Part shown: in pieces, positions 10,401 to 19,960 of the stretch
Layout: each line of letters opens with the position of its first letter
Position numbering within the stretch: position 1 is the first letter of the stretch
Assembly: GCA_963585895.1 (NCBI GenBank)
Contig: OY757947.1
Location: 37,107,450 to 37,171,449 of the forward strand
Source of the DNA: Sepioteuthis lessoniana
Lineage: Eukaryota > Mollusca > Cephalopoda > Myopsida > Loliginidae
Reading direction: 5' to 3'
Length of the DNA: 64,000 bases
The notes under the pieces: generated by a model
Databases searched by the model: none
Seen by the model: only the letters and a program-made list of their open reading frames with translations
What the model was told of the DNA's origin: nothing
Made by a program: the position numbers and the translations under genes

Positions 10401-11210
10401 TAAAGAACAAGACTTCTTCATTGGCTTTGGAGTGGGGGGGGGAGAAATCTATAGCGAAATTTCGGGGAGGATTGATGGAATTTTTTCCATTTGCTTTTCG
10501 CATGGCTGGAAGACAAATATTGATAATTGTTCATCAAGTTCTTATTCCATAATATTTCAAGTTTTACCCAAAAAGAAAACAAAAAATCTCTGGCTGAAAT
10601 TTTCTCATGGAGTGGCTACTTGGTCACATATGTCTCAATTGACAAAACTTTAAAACTGTAAAGAGTTTAAAAACGTTGAGGGGAGGAGATTTTCTGAAGT
10701 GCTACCAAGTAATTGCACCCCGTGTCTTTTCAGCTAGTACAGAAAATTAAAGTAAATTTAGACAGGATGAGTTATTTTATATGAGGACATTCAAATTTGT
10801 TTCGGTCGATAAAAATGACAACAAATTAAATAACTTGTTTGCTCTTTTCAGAGACGATCAACATAAACAATGAAAGATCTGTAAAAGATTTTACAACAGA
10901 ACAACGAAAATTGACAGCGATAATATAGAATTAGTTATACACAATATTTAACACGAAATATACATTATTGAATAGTTAATAAAATTTACTTACAAGTACG
11001 TAATATACGATAACTGAGATTCAATGTAGAATAGGTTGTCCGGCAAAAATATGGTTTCAAGCAGGGTTGTCATATTAAGCCAGCATTATTGTTTTCGTAT
11101 TTATTGACTTCTTTTTATAATGGAATACAAAAATTAAAAAGTGAGAAATTTTTTCTTCATGAATTTAATTTAGAATATCTAGTTTAACGATTAACTTGTT
11201 ATTTAGATTA
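10400..11210 (+). repeat. Dispersed block Y, outlying copy
   Basis: Ordered matches ('gaaatttcgggga.gattg.tgga', 'gataattgttcatc', 'acccaaaaagaaa', 'gaggagattttct', 'gccagcattattgttttcg') follow 54640-55960 and 59880-61130 in the same orientation, and 21185-22510 inverted. This copy lies outside the large inverted duplication and is more diverged. Non-coding. Confidence 0.65.
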
Positions 11211-12000
11211 AAATTAAAAATAGTTTGATTTTTTGTTATAATTAATGTTTCCTATCTCCGTTAGACAATTGAGATATAACTTCTCTAGAAATGTATGAGT
11301 AATTTTGTGGTAAAAGAGAAAGAAAACACCTATCTCAAAAAACAGTTAGGGACCTTTGAGTCATTAGCTGATGTAAGAATCAATTAGAAGATACTTATCA
11401 CTTTAAGTAAAGCTCGAAAGATCTACGAATGATTCTGAATTATATTTTCATTACGTGACTAAGAAAAACCAATTTAAATTTGGGAAATCGTCCATCTAAT
11501 TCACATCGTTTGTACTGGTCTTGGCTGGAACTTTGTTGAAAGATGTCATCGATATTAAATAATGTTTCTTCCAGTCCATTTAGAATTCTTAACATCGTGA
11601 GATGGAAGATTTTCGGTGGGCAACTTATTCCAAATGGAAGATGGTTAAAAAAATTACTGACCGAACGGTGTCACTTCGTGACAAGTCTATATTCTTTATC
11701 CAGCAGGATTTGTCAAAATCCAAGTTTTTCATAAAGTTTCAGAAATATTTTGCTGTCTTTACATTTGGCCAACTTTTCATCAACTTTTTTTATCGGCCGG
11801 ATCTCTCCCAAAATTGCTTAGTTGAATAGATCATCGCAGATCCTCACATCTCCAGTTTTGGGTTAAAATAAAAACAAATTGAATATAGGCTTCTAAAAAA
11901 ATTATTGAATGTAATCTGCTAACAATAACTCCTTAAAAGAAAAATTCAATCAAAAAAAAAAATAATAATCCTGTTCCAACACGAACCTAACACCATTCAC
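11211..12000. other. Gap with no recognised feature
   Basis: Two overlapping open frames of 63 and 75 codons at 11543-11829 have no known motif. The antisense strand contains short coding-like phrases but is interrupted. I cannot assign anything. Confidence 0.35.
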
Positions 12001-12019
12001 TACCAAGGCAAGTGCAACT

Positions 12020-12840
12020 GCTACTCCAGCTAAATAGATCCAAACAGGTCACCTTAATTGATACGATCAATTATAAAAGTGGTGAGCCTTACCGTAGCCC
12101 ACCGTAGTAGTCCAATCACCAAAATGCACGTATATCACGCTATGGAATCCATAAGTACGTACGAATTTACTTATTTATTACTTATTTACAAAAATAAATC
12201 CCCAATAAGATGTGAAATCTTAAAATGGAAACAATCTTTAATTAAAAATACAGTCAGATGATTCTTAGAATATTATTTGACGAATAGCGAAGAAAAGAAA
12301 GATATTCGATCAAATAAATCACTTATATAAAAATATCTTCCTTCGGCAAATCAAGTACAGGGTTCGAATCTCTTTTCAAAGGAGATGACTCAGCCTCTCT
12401 CTCTGTTTCTATGTCTCTGTCTCTCTGTCTCTGTCTCTCTGTCTCTGTCTTTCTGTCTCTGTCTGTCTGTCTGTCTCTCTCATTCTGCGACTATTCGTGA
12501 TAGTCGAGTAGGATAGAAATTATATTTTGATCTTGAATATTTTTCAGACAATAGTGTTGACAATAAATAAAATATTTTGTTCTTTTTCTAGTCGGTATTG
12601 CCATGAATATTTTCTTTTTAAAGAATGGATGATCAAACGCGTTATCATTCATGGTTTTATAGTAATATATTCCCTTCAAAACATAAGTCTCTCTTTAGCC
12701 TTTGTCTTTATTTCTCGTGCGGGCCTCCGTAAAAAGTATCGTCCAATAAGAACGCAGACTAAAAAGACTATGAAGCATAAAGTACATATATCTAATAAGT
12801 CAAATTTGTCTGAGGTGGTGTCCTCGTATTGTAATGATTA
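12020..12840 (+). repeat. Dispersed repeat block X, copy 2, with (TCTCTG)n tract
   Basis: 12030-12110 ('gatccaaacaggtca', 'taattgatacgatca', 'cgtagcccaccg') is the inverted counterpart of 51935-52010. The rest follows the block X order ('ataaatccccaat', 'gattcttagaatatta', 'ttcggcaaatc', 'gatgatcaaacgcgtt'). A TCTCTG/TCTG tract lies at 12391-12482. Non-coding. Confidence 0.65.
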
Positions 12841-13045
12841 AATCAAAGAACTGTAGATTCGTAGTAAGCGAGTTCGAGTTCCGATTTCGCTTTTATGTCC
12901 ACTTTCGGACAAATACCCTTGGGAAAGTTATAAACCTCCTTTTCCTCCCAGCTATGGGTTAAATTGTACCACTACTGTTCTTTTAAAAGGATGGCTTTTG
13001 CATTAAATAACCTACAGTGGTTGATCTGCCATTAAATAAACAAAC
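12840..13045 (+). repeat. SINE-like element with B-box-like head
   Basis: 'gcgagttcgagttccg' at about 12868 resembles a polymerase III B box. The tail 'gcattaaataacc..gtggttgatctgccattaaat' recurs at 5622-5705. The left end and A box are unclear. Likely a tRNA-derived SINE. Confidence 0.45.
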
Positions 13046-13286
13046 CAAAATTATCATTTTTATGTTAATTTTAAACTATTAACAAAAACGTTTAACCCGA
13101 TTTTTTTCCTTTGTTAACCACATCACTAAATGATTAAACTACAAAAATTAATATGGTCAAAAAATGTTGGGAAGAACAGAATTGTCAATCAATTCAAAAT
13201 TTTTGAAATTTCAAGGGACTTATATGATTAAAATGGATTAATTAGCCATTTCTTGTGGATGTGAGTCTGTTTGGATGTCAAAACGT
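13046..13286. repeat. Left flank of the dead zinc-finger array
   Basis: 'ttagccatttctt.tggatgtgagt' and 'caaaacgttcctct' match 23905-23940 and, more loosely, 55730-55775. The zinc-finger-derived repeat therefore begins abruptly inside a dispersed block. Confidence 0.5.
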
Positions 13287-14020
13287 TCCTCTAATAGGCG
13301 AACACACACAGGATAGAAGACATATTCCTGTGAAATATGTGACTCTTCCTTTTCCCAAAAATCAACTTTATATAGACATAGGCGAACACACACAGGATAG
13401 AAGACATATTCCTGTGAAATATGTGACTCCTCCTTTTCCCAATAATCAACTTTGGATAAGCATAGGCGAACACACACAGGATAGAAGACATATTCCTGTG
13501 AAATATGAGACTCATCCTTTTCCCAAAAATCAACTTTGGATAGACATAGGCGAACACACACAGGATAGAAGACATATTCCTGTGAAATATGTGACTCCTC
13601 CTTTTCCCAAAAATCAACTTTGGATTAGCATAGGCGAACACACACAGGATAGAAGACATATTCCTGTGAAATATGTGACTCTTCCTTTTCCCAAAAATCA
13701 ACTTTATATAGACATAGGCGAACACACACAGGATAGAAGACATATTCCTGCGAAATATGTGACTCCTCCTTTTCCCAAAAATCAACTTTGGATAAGCATA
13801 GGCGAACGCACACAGGATAGAAGACATATTCCTGTGAAATATGAGACTCTTCCTTTTCCCAAAAATCAACTTTGGATAAGCATAGGCGAACACACACAGG
13901 ATAGACGACATATTCCTGTGAAATATGAGACTCTTCCTTTTCCCAAAATTCAACTTTGGATAAGCATAGACGAACACACACAGGATAGAAGACATATTCC
14001 TGTGAAATATGAGACCCATT
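13287..14020 (+). pseudogene. Dead C2H2 array: 84-bp units, TAG in every linker
   Basis: Read as 'cga aca cac aca gga tag aag aca tat tcc tgt gaa ata tgt' this is RTHTG-stop-KTYSCEIC, that is, C2H2 fingers with the linker GEKP turned into G-stop-KT. The linker TAG occurs at all nine linkers, at an exact 84-bp period (GGATAG at 13311, 13395, 13479, 13563, 13647, 13731, 13815, 13899, 13983). There are eight full fingers plus partial ends. Further stops: TAA in unit 2, TAG in the helix of unit 4, and TGA in place of the second zinc Cys in units 3, 7, 8 and 9. It cannot encode a zinc-finger protein. The 255-codon open frame on + and the 246-codon one on - are other frames of the same 84-bp unit. 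The right end stops abruptly at 'gagacccattgatg'. Confidence 0.9.
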
Positions 14021-14062
14021 GATGAAACCATTTTTTGTAGTGGAACTCACCTTGTTAACCTC

Positions 14063-14350
14063 AGTTGACAAATAAAAGTAAATTTGGCGACCGTAGTCGA
14101 GGGTGACCAGGAGGTTCCCTATTCAATAGCTACTACACCGAGGTGTAAAAGAGGGCGCTTCCCTTTTCCCTGAATTGTTCCACTTTACCCTTGATACGTA
14201 CCTTCTATTGCTGAGTGTTAAGTGAGGAGATATCAATTACCATTTTTAAAGTCTTTGGTATGACGCGACCTGGGATTGAACCTTGGTCTCCTGGACCATT
14301 GGCGGACACTCTACCTTGTAGGCCAATGAGCCGGTCGAGTTGACAAATAA
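14063..14350 (-). mobile_element. tRNA-derived SINE with 13-bp target duplication
   Basis: 'agttgacaaataa' at 14063-14075 and 14338-14350 flanks the element. On the minus strand the head reads 'tggcctacaaggtagagtg' (A-box-like) and 'ggttcaatccc' (B box). The body ends in 'ggtcgccaaattta' followed by a short TTTACTT-type tail. Same family as 57506-57760 and 58561-58826. Confidence 0.85.
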
Positions 14351-14745
14351 TTGACATTTTGTATTATGAAAACCATGATTTCTTATTGATATATAACACA
14401 AATGACAAAATACTGGAAGTTGCGTCTTGTGTTTTCAAGTTGTTTATATTTTCAAAAATGGGAGCTAACATCTCGGTCGCCATCCAAAATCAAACGTTGT
14501 ACAGTGGTTGCAATTTTGTTTCTTACACTTACCGTCCATTGATTTTCTTTTTAATAAGTGATTACCTGTCATAACGGGATGATTTATCTGTTTATTTCTT
14601 CTTTCTGCGCAGATGTAAGTCCATAGTTTTCCCTTCTTTTCTTGTCTTTTACTGTTTAGACATACAAGTCTGTTTTCGAAAAAAAAAAGGTCTCTGTTAT
14701 ATATTCTTCATTTCTATTCGGTGAGTTCAGCAAAGACTTTATTAC
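14351..14745. other. Nothing recognised
   Basis: AT-rich sequence. Its 71-codon open frame has no recognised motif. 14385-14470 ('gatatataaca', 'cttgtgtttt.aagtt.tttatattttcaaaaa') resembles 37395-37475. Confidence 0.35.
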
Positions 14746-14964
14746 ATTTTCATTTGCCTCTACGATCATTCACGTCTCCACTGATGATTAAAACGTTTAA
14801 TTCGAGAATGTTACGAACAAGAAAATTATAGCTCATTGTAGAAACGATGATGTCTGTTTCATTTCTGACTTTAGTGGAACTAAAGGATAAGATAATTGTA
14901 GATTATCAAACTTATTTCTTACAGTCTTGAACGTTTTTCTCTTAAAATTGACTGAATGACATTA
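14746..14964 (+). repeat. Upstream flank shared, inverted, with ZNF2
   Basis: 'cgatcattca', 'tgatgattaaaacgttta', 'ggataagataat' and 'gacattaaatg' correspond in reverse complement to 19055-19275, the region upstream of ZNF2. This marks the following remnant as a lost member of the same gene family. Confidence 0.6.
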
Positions 14965-15195
14965 AATGACGTCTTGCATCTTTCCTGTGACATGTGCTAT
15001 TCTTCCTTTGCAAAAAAGAAAAAACAACTTTGAATCGTCACAAGGGAACACACTGGAGAGAAGCCATATTACTGTAAAATGTGTAACTCTTTTTTTTTCA
15101 CACAAATCAAGTTTGAACAGGCATATGAAAAAGCACGGATGAGAGAAGCCACATTCTTATGAAGTTTATAGCTCTTCATTATAAGTAAGTCACGT
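14965..15195 (+). pseudogene. Decayed zinc-finger gene remnant
   Basis: 'tcctgtgacatgtgctattcttcc' reads SCDMCYSS, 'cactggagagaagccatattactg' reads TGEKPYYC, and 'aacaggcatatgaaaaagcacgga' matches the NRHMKTH ending of ZNF2 and ZNF5. A deleted dinucleotide in the linker and a T-tract expansion break the frame, and only about two fingers remain. The shared upstream flank supports descent from a full array that contracted and decayed. Confidence 0.75.
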
Positions 15196-15335
15196 TTGGC
15201 TGTGCACAGGATAAAAATAAACTTTTTCTGATGAACGAGAATCTTCGTTTAAAATTTGATGAAAACTGCTGGTAAAATTTACTTAGAGAATACATATTTC
15301 AAAGAGACCCTGGAATCTACGAGATTTCCAAGAAC

Positions 15336-15537
15336 ATGTCCAAGTTATGTACTCCTATGGACCCCACAAATGGACGAGCAAAAGCAGGACGACCAGCTCG
15401 AACATACATACAACAGCTCTGTGGGGATACGGGATGTAGCCCTGAAGACCTGCCAAAGGCGATGAACGAAAGGGAGAAATGGCGAGAGAGGGTCAGGGAT
15501 ATCTGTGCTGGCGGCACGACATGATGATGATGATGTA
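15336..15537 (+). pseudogene. RTE LINE, 5'-truncated 3' end with (ATG)n tail
   Basis: A 62-codon frame with AKAGRPARTYIQQLC, GCSPEDLP and WRERVRDI, ending GTT-stop, followed by 'atgatgatgatgatg'. This is the C-terminus of the RTE-type reverse transcriptase polyprotein seen in longer copies in this window. Extreme 5' truncation is normal for LINE insertions. The coding part is undamaged over its short length, so the insertion is fairly young. Confidence 0.85.
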
Positions 15538-16695
15538 TATAATATTTTCTTTAGCTATTATAGGAAAAGGAATACAAGGTTTTTCAAATTTTTGTCTACC
15601 ATCTGATTAGTTTTCGATGGTGGTTTTCAAGTTCATTTCTTTCAGGCTATTAAGAATAAGATGTAAATTGTAGGGTTTTTAAGCGTTGTTTTGTAAATAT
15701 TTATAATCATTGAATATTTTATATTTTATCCGATAATTTGCAGATTTTATCTTCAATTAGTTTTGATAGTTACTTGGGTTATCGGAATATTTTCTTAATA
15801 TTATATATGAGAGCAGGTAGGTTTATGTAGATGTGTGAATATGTGTAGTGTGTATGGGTGTGTGTATCTATTGGGTGTATACGTATATATATATACATAT
15901 TGCTTTTTGCATAGGGAAAAAAGTAATACAGGTTTTTCGGATTCAGTCTTTGAACTGAATAATAGTTTTAAATCTTTGAAAAACTGATATTTATCGATCA
16001 GCGTATCGAGTGTCATGGATTTGTTCAACTGTAAATTGTGAGAGTGATTTTGTTATTGCTGTTTTCTTTTACTTTTATTGTATATTTTTATGCGTGGAGG
16101 AGGGTAAAAAGGAAAAAAAAAAAAAAAAGAGAAGAGGAATGCAGGGAAAGGTTTTTAGTATTTTGATTGCTTTTTTTAGTAGGAAAAACGCTGGAATTGT
16201 ATGGAGGATTTTTTTCTTTTTAGCCAATGGAAAAAGAAATACAGAATTTTTCGAATTTTGTCTTTCAATTAAACAATTTTCAAATCTTTTAAGAATTAAT
16301 ATTTCTTGATCAGTGTTTCGAGCCTCAATGATTTGTTTTACTGAAAATCGTTAAAGTGAATTTTTTAGGGTTTTTTTTTCCTTTTTTATTTTCATTTTTT
16401 CTTTTTATTTTTTTGCGTTCATGATGGGTATAAAATGGGAAAAAAAGAGGAAAAGAAAAGAAAATCCAATAGCTGTGGTAATTAACCCCCTCTACATATG
16501 ATCAGGCATGAGAAACGTCCCTACTATTAAAAGACAAAAGAGACTACCTTTAATGTTCAAAGAATGTTTAAACAAATATTTTAAAACATAAAACAAATGA
16601 GGAAAAGATAAAACCAAGTAGCAATGATCGAAAATTTAGTTATGTATATGTGTGTGTGGGTGTGAATCATACGAACACGTTAGCAGAATGGTAAT
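15538..16695. repeat. AT-rich region, partly inverted copy of 58.4-59.9 kb
   Basis: 16210-16340 ('ttagccaatgg', 'gaattttgtctttcaatt', 'atttcttgatcagtgttt') matches the reverse complement of 59590-59735, and 16495-16620 ('gatcaggcatgagaaac', 'attctttgaacattaaagg' in reverse) matches 58395-58510. No gene seen; poly-T and (TG)n tracts occur. Confidence 0.6.
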
Positions 16696-16699
16696 CAGT

Positions 16700-16867
16700 G
16701 TTGTTCGAAATATCTACGTGTACTTGTGTTTGACGTCTAGACAGACGGTTTAAAAGTGAACAAGTCCTACTTGCATTAAAGAGTCTGTGTATGTAGGTTG
16801 TTCGAAATATCTATCTGTACTTGTGTTTGCAGTTTAAACAGACGGTTTATAAGTGAACAAGTCCTAC
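16700..16867. repeat. Direct duplication, 97-bp period
   Basis: 'gttgttcgaaatatct' at 16700 and 16797, each followed by 'tgtacttgtgtttg', 'acagacggttta' and 'aagtgaacaagtcctac'. Two copies of about 71 bp separated by 26 bp. Non-coding. Confidence 0.85.
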
Positions 16868-16894
16868 ATCTTCTTAAGAAATAGTAATATTCTT

Positions 16895-17010
16895 CATCAT
16901 CATCATCATCATGTCACGCTGTCAGCATGGATCTCCCTGATCATCTCTCGCAACTCGTCTCTATCGTCAATTGTTCCGTCATCCAGTCCCTACGAATCTA
17001 GAATGCACTG
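16895..17010 (-). pseudogene. RTE LINE 3' end fragment
   Basis: 'catcatcatcatcatcatgtc' begins the fragment; read on the minus strand it is a coding end of the RTE type (RDELREMIREIHAD-like) with an (ATG)n tail. The wording differs from the other copies, so this is another RTE subfamily. Confidence 0.65.
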
Positions 17011-17552
17011 TCCCTCAGAGGAAACTATTTTATTTTAATTCAGAGGGATATAACTTGGATATTTTTCTTTAGGTCTGATCATCATCATCAACAATGTGAG
17101 AGGAAGCGTGAACTTTTCGATTCAGTTAAGTTTAAAACGCCACAAACATAAAACTACTATTAAAGAAAAACATTCAAACTTTTAAAAAATTAGTTTTATT
17201 AACGACTTTGAAATTGTTGTAAAACTCAAATTAATTACGTTCGTATATTGGTTGCTTTCTTGGGTTTTGTTTTTATTTTAAGGATAGGGTTTTATTTTTT
17301 TAAATTTATTTTAGATAAAGAATTATCCGTGGATTAGTCAACACGATAACTGAGGGACCTTAGATGGAGAATAGCAACCATCAGAAAAATCAAGACTTCC
17401 ATGACCAAAAAAGAAGGGGGGGAAGTGATTTTTATATCATGCTATTCCCTATGTAAGTTCTTTATATTCCGATTTTACCACAAATCATAAATTCGATGAA
17501 TAATTCTGGACTTTTTTAAAAGATAATTTAATAGTATGAACACCACAGAATA
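17011..17552. other. No recognised feature
   Basis: AT-rich. The mirrored partner of this stretch, if any, would lie beyond the window end. Confidence 0.35.
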
Positions 17553-17837
17553 ATGTGCATTCGACGTAAATCAAAAATGACAAATGACGGTAAAGTACGC
17601 TTTGTGGTGATAAAGTTTAACTGAAATATTACTATTATAATGTCGATGTTTAGAGCTTGTCTTTACAAACTGTACTCTTGATGAAAATTTTACCTGCAAT
17701 TTTGACAAAATTCATTACTAATAATCCCGTTAATCAGGAGAAGTGTTCTTTTATCCAGGGTGATTTTTCATGAGCGCTGCCAAAATTGACGTACATGAAA
17801 ATGGAGAGCAAAAAGCTTCAAGGGAATATGGCATTTC

Positions 17838-18443
17838 TCATATATGTGTTTTCATATGCCTGTTCAAATGTGATTTTCGGGAAAAGGAAGAGTTACATAT
17901 GTCACAGGAATATGGCCTCTCTCCTGTGTGTGTTCGACTATGATCATCCAAATGTGATTTTCGGGAAAAGGAAGAATTACATATGTCACAGGAGTATGGT
18001 CTCTCACCTGTGTGAGTTCGACTATGACTATCCAAGTTTGATTTATGGGTAAAGGAAGAATCACATATGTCACAGGAATATGGTCTCTCACCTGTGTGAA
18101 TTCGACTATGACTATCCAAGTTTGATTTATGGGAAAAGGAAGATTCACATATGTCACAGGAATATGGCCTCTCTCCAGTGTGTGTTCTTATATGCCTTAC
18201 TAAATCTGATTGTAGTGCAAAGGATGAGTGACAAACTTCACAAAGATATCGTTTCTCTCCTCTGTGTCTTTGCATATCCACTTGAACTCCCGAATTCATT
18301 AAAAAGCTAGAGCCACTCATTTCACAAGTATATGACTTCTCGTCAGAATGTGTTTGTATATGCACTTCGAACTCAGATTTAGTGGAAAATGATGAGCCGC
18401 AAATTTTGCAAGAGAATGGCTTTTCTTTGATGCGTGTTTGCAT
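17838..18443 (-). CDS. ZNF2: C2H2 zinc-finger protein, 7 fingers
   Basis: A 201-residue open frame. Finger 1 begins about residue 10; fingers 3-7 have intact C2H2 ligands, with TGERP linkers from finger 3 on. Finger 2 (CEMSG...VDMQRH) lacks the second Cys and first His, as in ZNF3 and ZNF5. The C-terminus NRHMKTHI follows finger 7 directly. Upstream in frame is a TAA, so ATG at 18443 (MQTRIKEKP) is the first start; ZNF3 and ZNF5 start in the same way, which supports it. A conserved acceptor-like site lies upstream at about 18656, so this may be the last exon of a longer gene. Mirror partner: ZNF5. Inferred nuclear DNA-binding protein; no effector domain seen. Confidence 0.75.
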   Translation of the reverse strand: MQTRIKEKPFSCKICGSSFSTKSEFEVHIQTHSDEKSYTCEMSGSSFLMNSGVQVDMQRHRGEKRYLCEVCHSSFALQSDLVRHIRTHTGERPYSCDICESSFSHKSNLDSHSRIHTGERPYSCDICDSSFTHKSNLDSHSRTHTGERPYSCDICNSSFSRKSHLDDHSRTHTGERPYSCDICNSSFSRKSHLNRHMKTHI

Positions 18444-18654
18444 GTTATATTAAAAATTTTTATTTCTCTCCAGTGTTTATCTGCATATACGCCATACATT
18501 ACCTGAAAAAAGCAAAATACAGAAGACTATTTTCTTCAAAAGAATACAATTTGTGTTCTGTAGATATTCATTTAATTTGTTTCCAATGGGATTTCTTTGA
18601 AAATACTGGTAACCAAGAAAATACTGCATGGAAGAAATCCTTCGGGCAAAAAAA

Positions 18655-18680
18655 TCTACAATCGATAAAACAAGAAAAAA
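18655..18680 (-). promoter_or_regulatory. Putative 3' splice site upstream of ZNF2
   Basis: On the minus strand: TTGTTTTATCGATTGTAG, a pyrimidine-biased stretch ending in AG. The same string ending in -CAG or -TAG lies at matching places upstream of ZNF3, ZNF4 and ZNF5. Confidence 0.4.
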
Positions 18681-18684
18681 CTAT

Positions 18685-19665
18685 CAATTTAGAGAAGGAA
18701 GAGTTATAAAGAAATGTAGTTTATAGAAAGTCATATATTTCAAAAGTAAACTGTTAATACATTTTTGAAAAATACTGAATCGTTTAGTTTTGTGCATTAT
18801 ATTTGCATTTAAATGGTTTCTATAATTCAAAATAGAAATGGAAACTACATTACATTTAAGTATGTATGTAGCGTATTACTAAAGAAAGAAAAGAAAGAAG
18901 AATCTGATATTCAGCCTCTCCTTTTCCTTCTCTTCATAGACCACAATAATATACATATGATCAGAAAAATCTGATTTTAAATATTGGCAAGTGTAACCAG
19001 TATTATTTCTTTTTAATCGACGAATATATGAAATAAGCTTTTTCTGATGGAAAGACACGACGACATTTAATGTCATTTAGTCAATTTAAAGTGAAATGGG
19101 TTAAAGACAGTAAGAAACAAGTTTGATAATCTAGGATTATCTTATCCTTCAGTTCCATTAAGTCAGTAATGAAATGAAAAGCTCATTTCGACAATGATCT
19201 TTAATTTCTTTGTTTTTCACATTCTCAAATTAAACATTTTAATCATCAGTAGAGAAATGAATGATCGTATAGGAAAATGCAAATATAATAAATTCTTTAC
19301 TCAACTCACCCAACAAAAATGTTTGAGACATTATTTAGTAGAAATATTTTTAATAAACAAGTCCATTTAATGAAATATGAAATAGAGAAAAGCAAGATAA
19401 TGTTAGCAATTAGGAAAAAGAAAGATTAGAGAAAAAAATTCAATTAATTACCTACATTTTACTGAAGTGCAAAAATTTGAGAAAATTTATTTGCCTGTTG
19501 ATGAAAATTGTAATAATCTGCACTTGGAAAACATTCTGAGTTTTATAAATATTTACCAAAAATTCACTGATCATTGAATATAAATGAAATGAGTTTTTGT
19601 TTTACTTGTTTTTATGTTTAGTTTCTTTTTTACATTGTAGAATTTAACTTCCCAACTTTTCAAAT
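18685..19665. other. ZNF2 upstream flank
   Basis: AT-rich. 18890-18960 and 19050-19280 have relatives at 33090-33170 and 14750-14970 respectively, i.e. upstream of other zinc-finger units. No gene or clear promoter element. Confidence 0.45.
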
Positions 19666-19669
19666 GAGG

Positions 19670-19960
19670 AATGGGAACAAGTGCCCTTGGTAGAGTTGCT
19701 AACGGGCTGGACTGTGACATCGTTCAAACTCCAATCTCTCAGTTGATGAGTTAAACACGATTATGATTGTCCTTCCCCGGGTGGGAAACTGCTAAGGAAA
19801 TGGGAACAAGTGCCCTTGGTAGAGATGCAAATGTGACATCGTTCAAACTCCAATCTCTCAGATATGAGTTAAACACGATTATTATTGTCCTTCTCCGGGT
19901 GGGAAACTGCGTAGGAAATGTGACATCGTTCAAACTCCAATCGCGTTATCGCATTCAATT
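19670..19960 (+). repeat. tRNA-like tandem SINE array, three partial units
   Basis: 'gggaacaagtgcccttgg' with 'tagagttgctaacgggctgg' (A-box-like) and 'tcgttcaaactcc' (B-box-like) recurs at about 19672 and 19800; a third unit, at about 19917, lacks the head. A partial inverted counterpart lies at 62290-62560. Probably a tRNA-derived SINE duplicated in tandem. Confidence 0.55.

Noticed and set aside
13311-14020. TAG recoding or read-through in the dead array
   Set aside because: TAA and TGA stops also occur, and several units lose the second zinc Cys at the TGA, so read-through would not give working fingers.
13287-14020. CRISPR-like array
   Set aside because: 84-bp units with no variable spacers, of zinc-finger origin, in a eukaryotic context.
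13255-14031. 255-codon (+) and 246-codon (-) frames over 13.2-14.0 kb as a novel repeat protein
   Set aside because: The 84-bp unit is a multiple of three, so any frame without a stop in one unit stays open throughout. The finger frame shows the real origin.
19690-19740. A functional tRNA gene
   Set aside because: A and B boxes are present, but no cloverleaf or anticodon arm could be drawn. The same holds for all SINE heads in the window.
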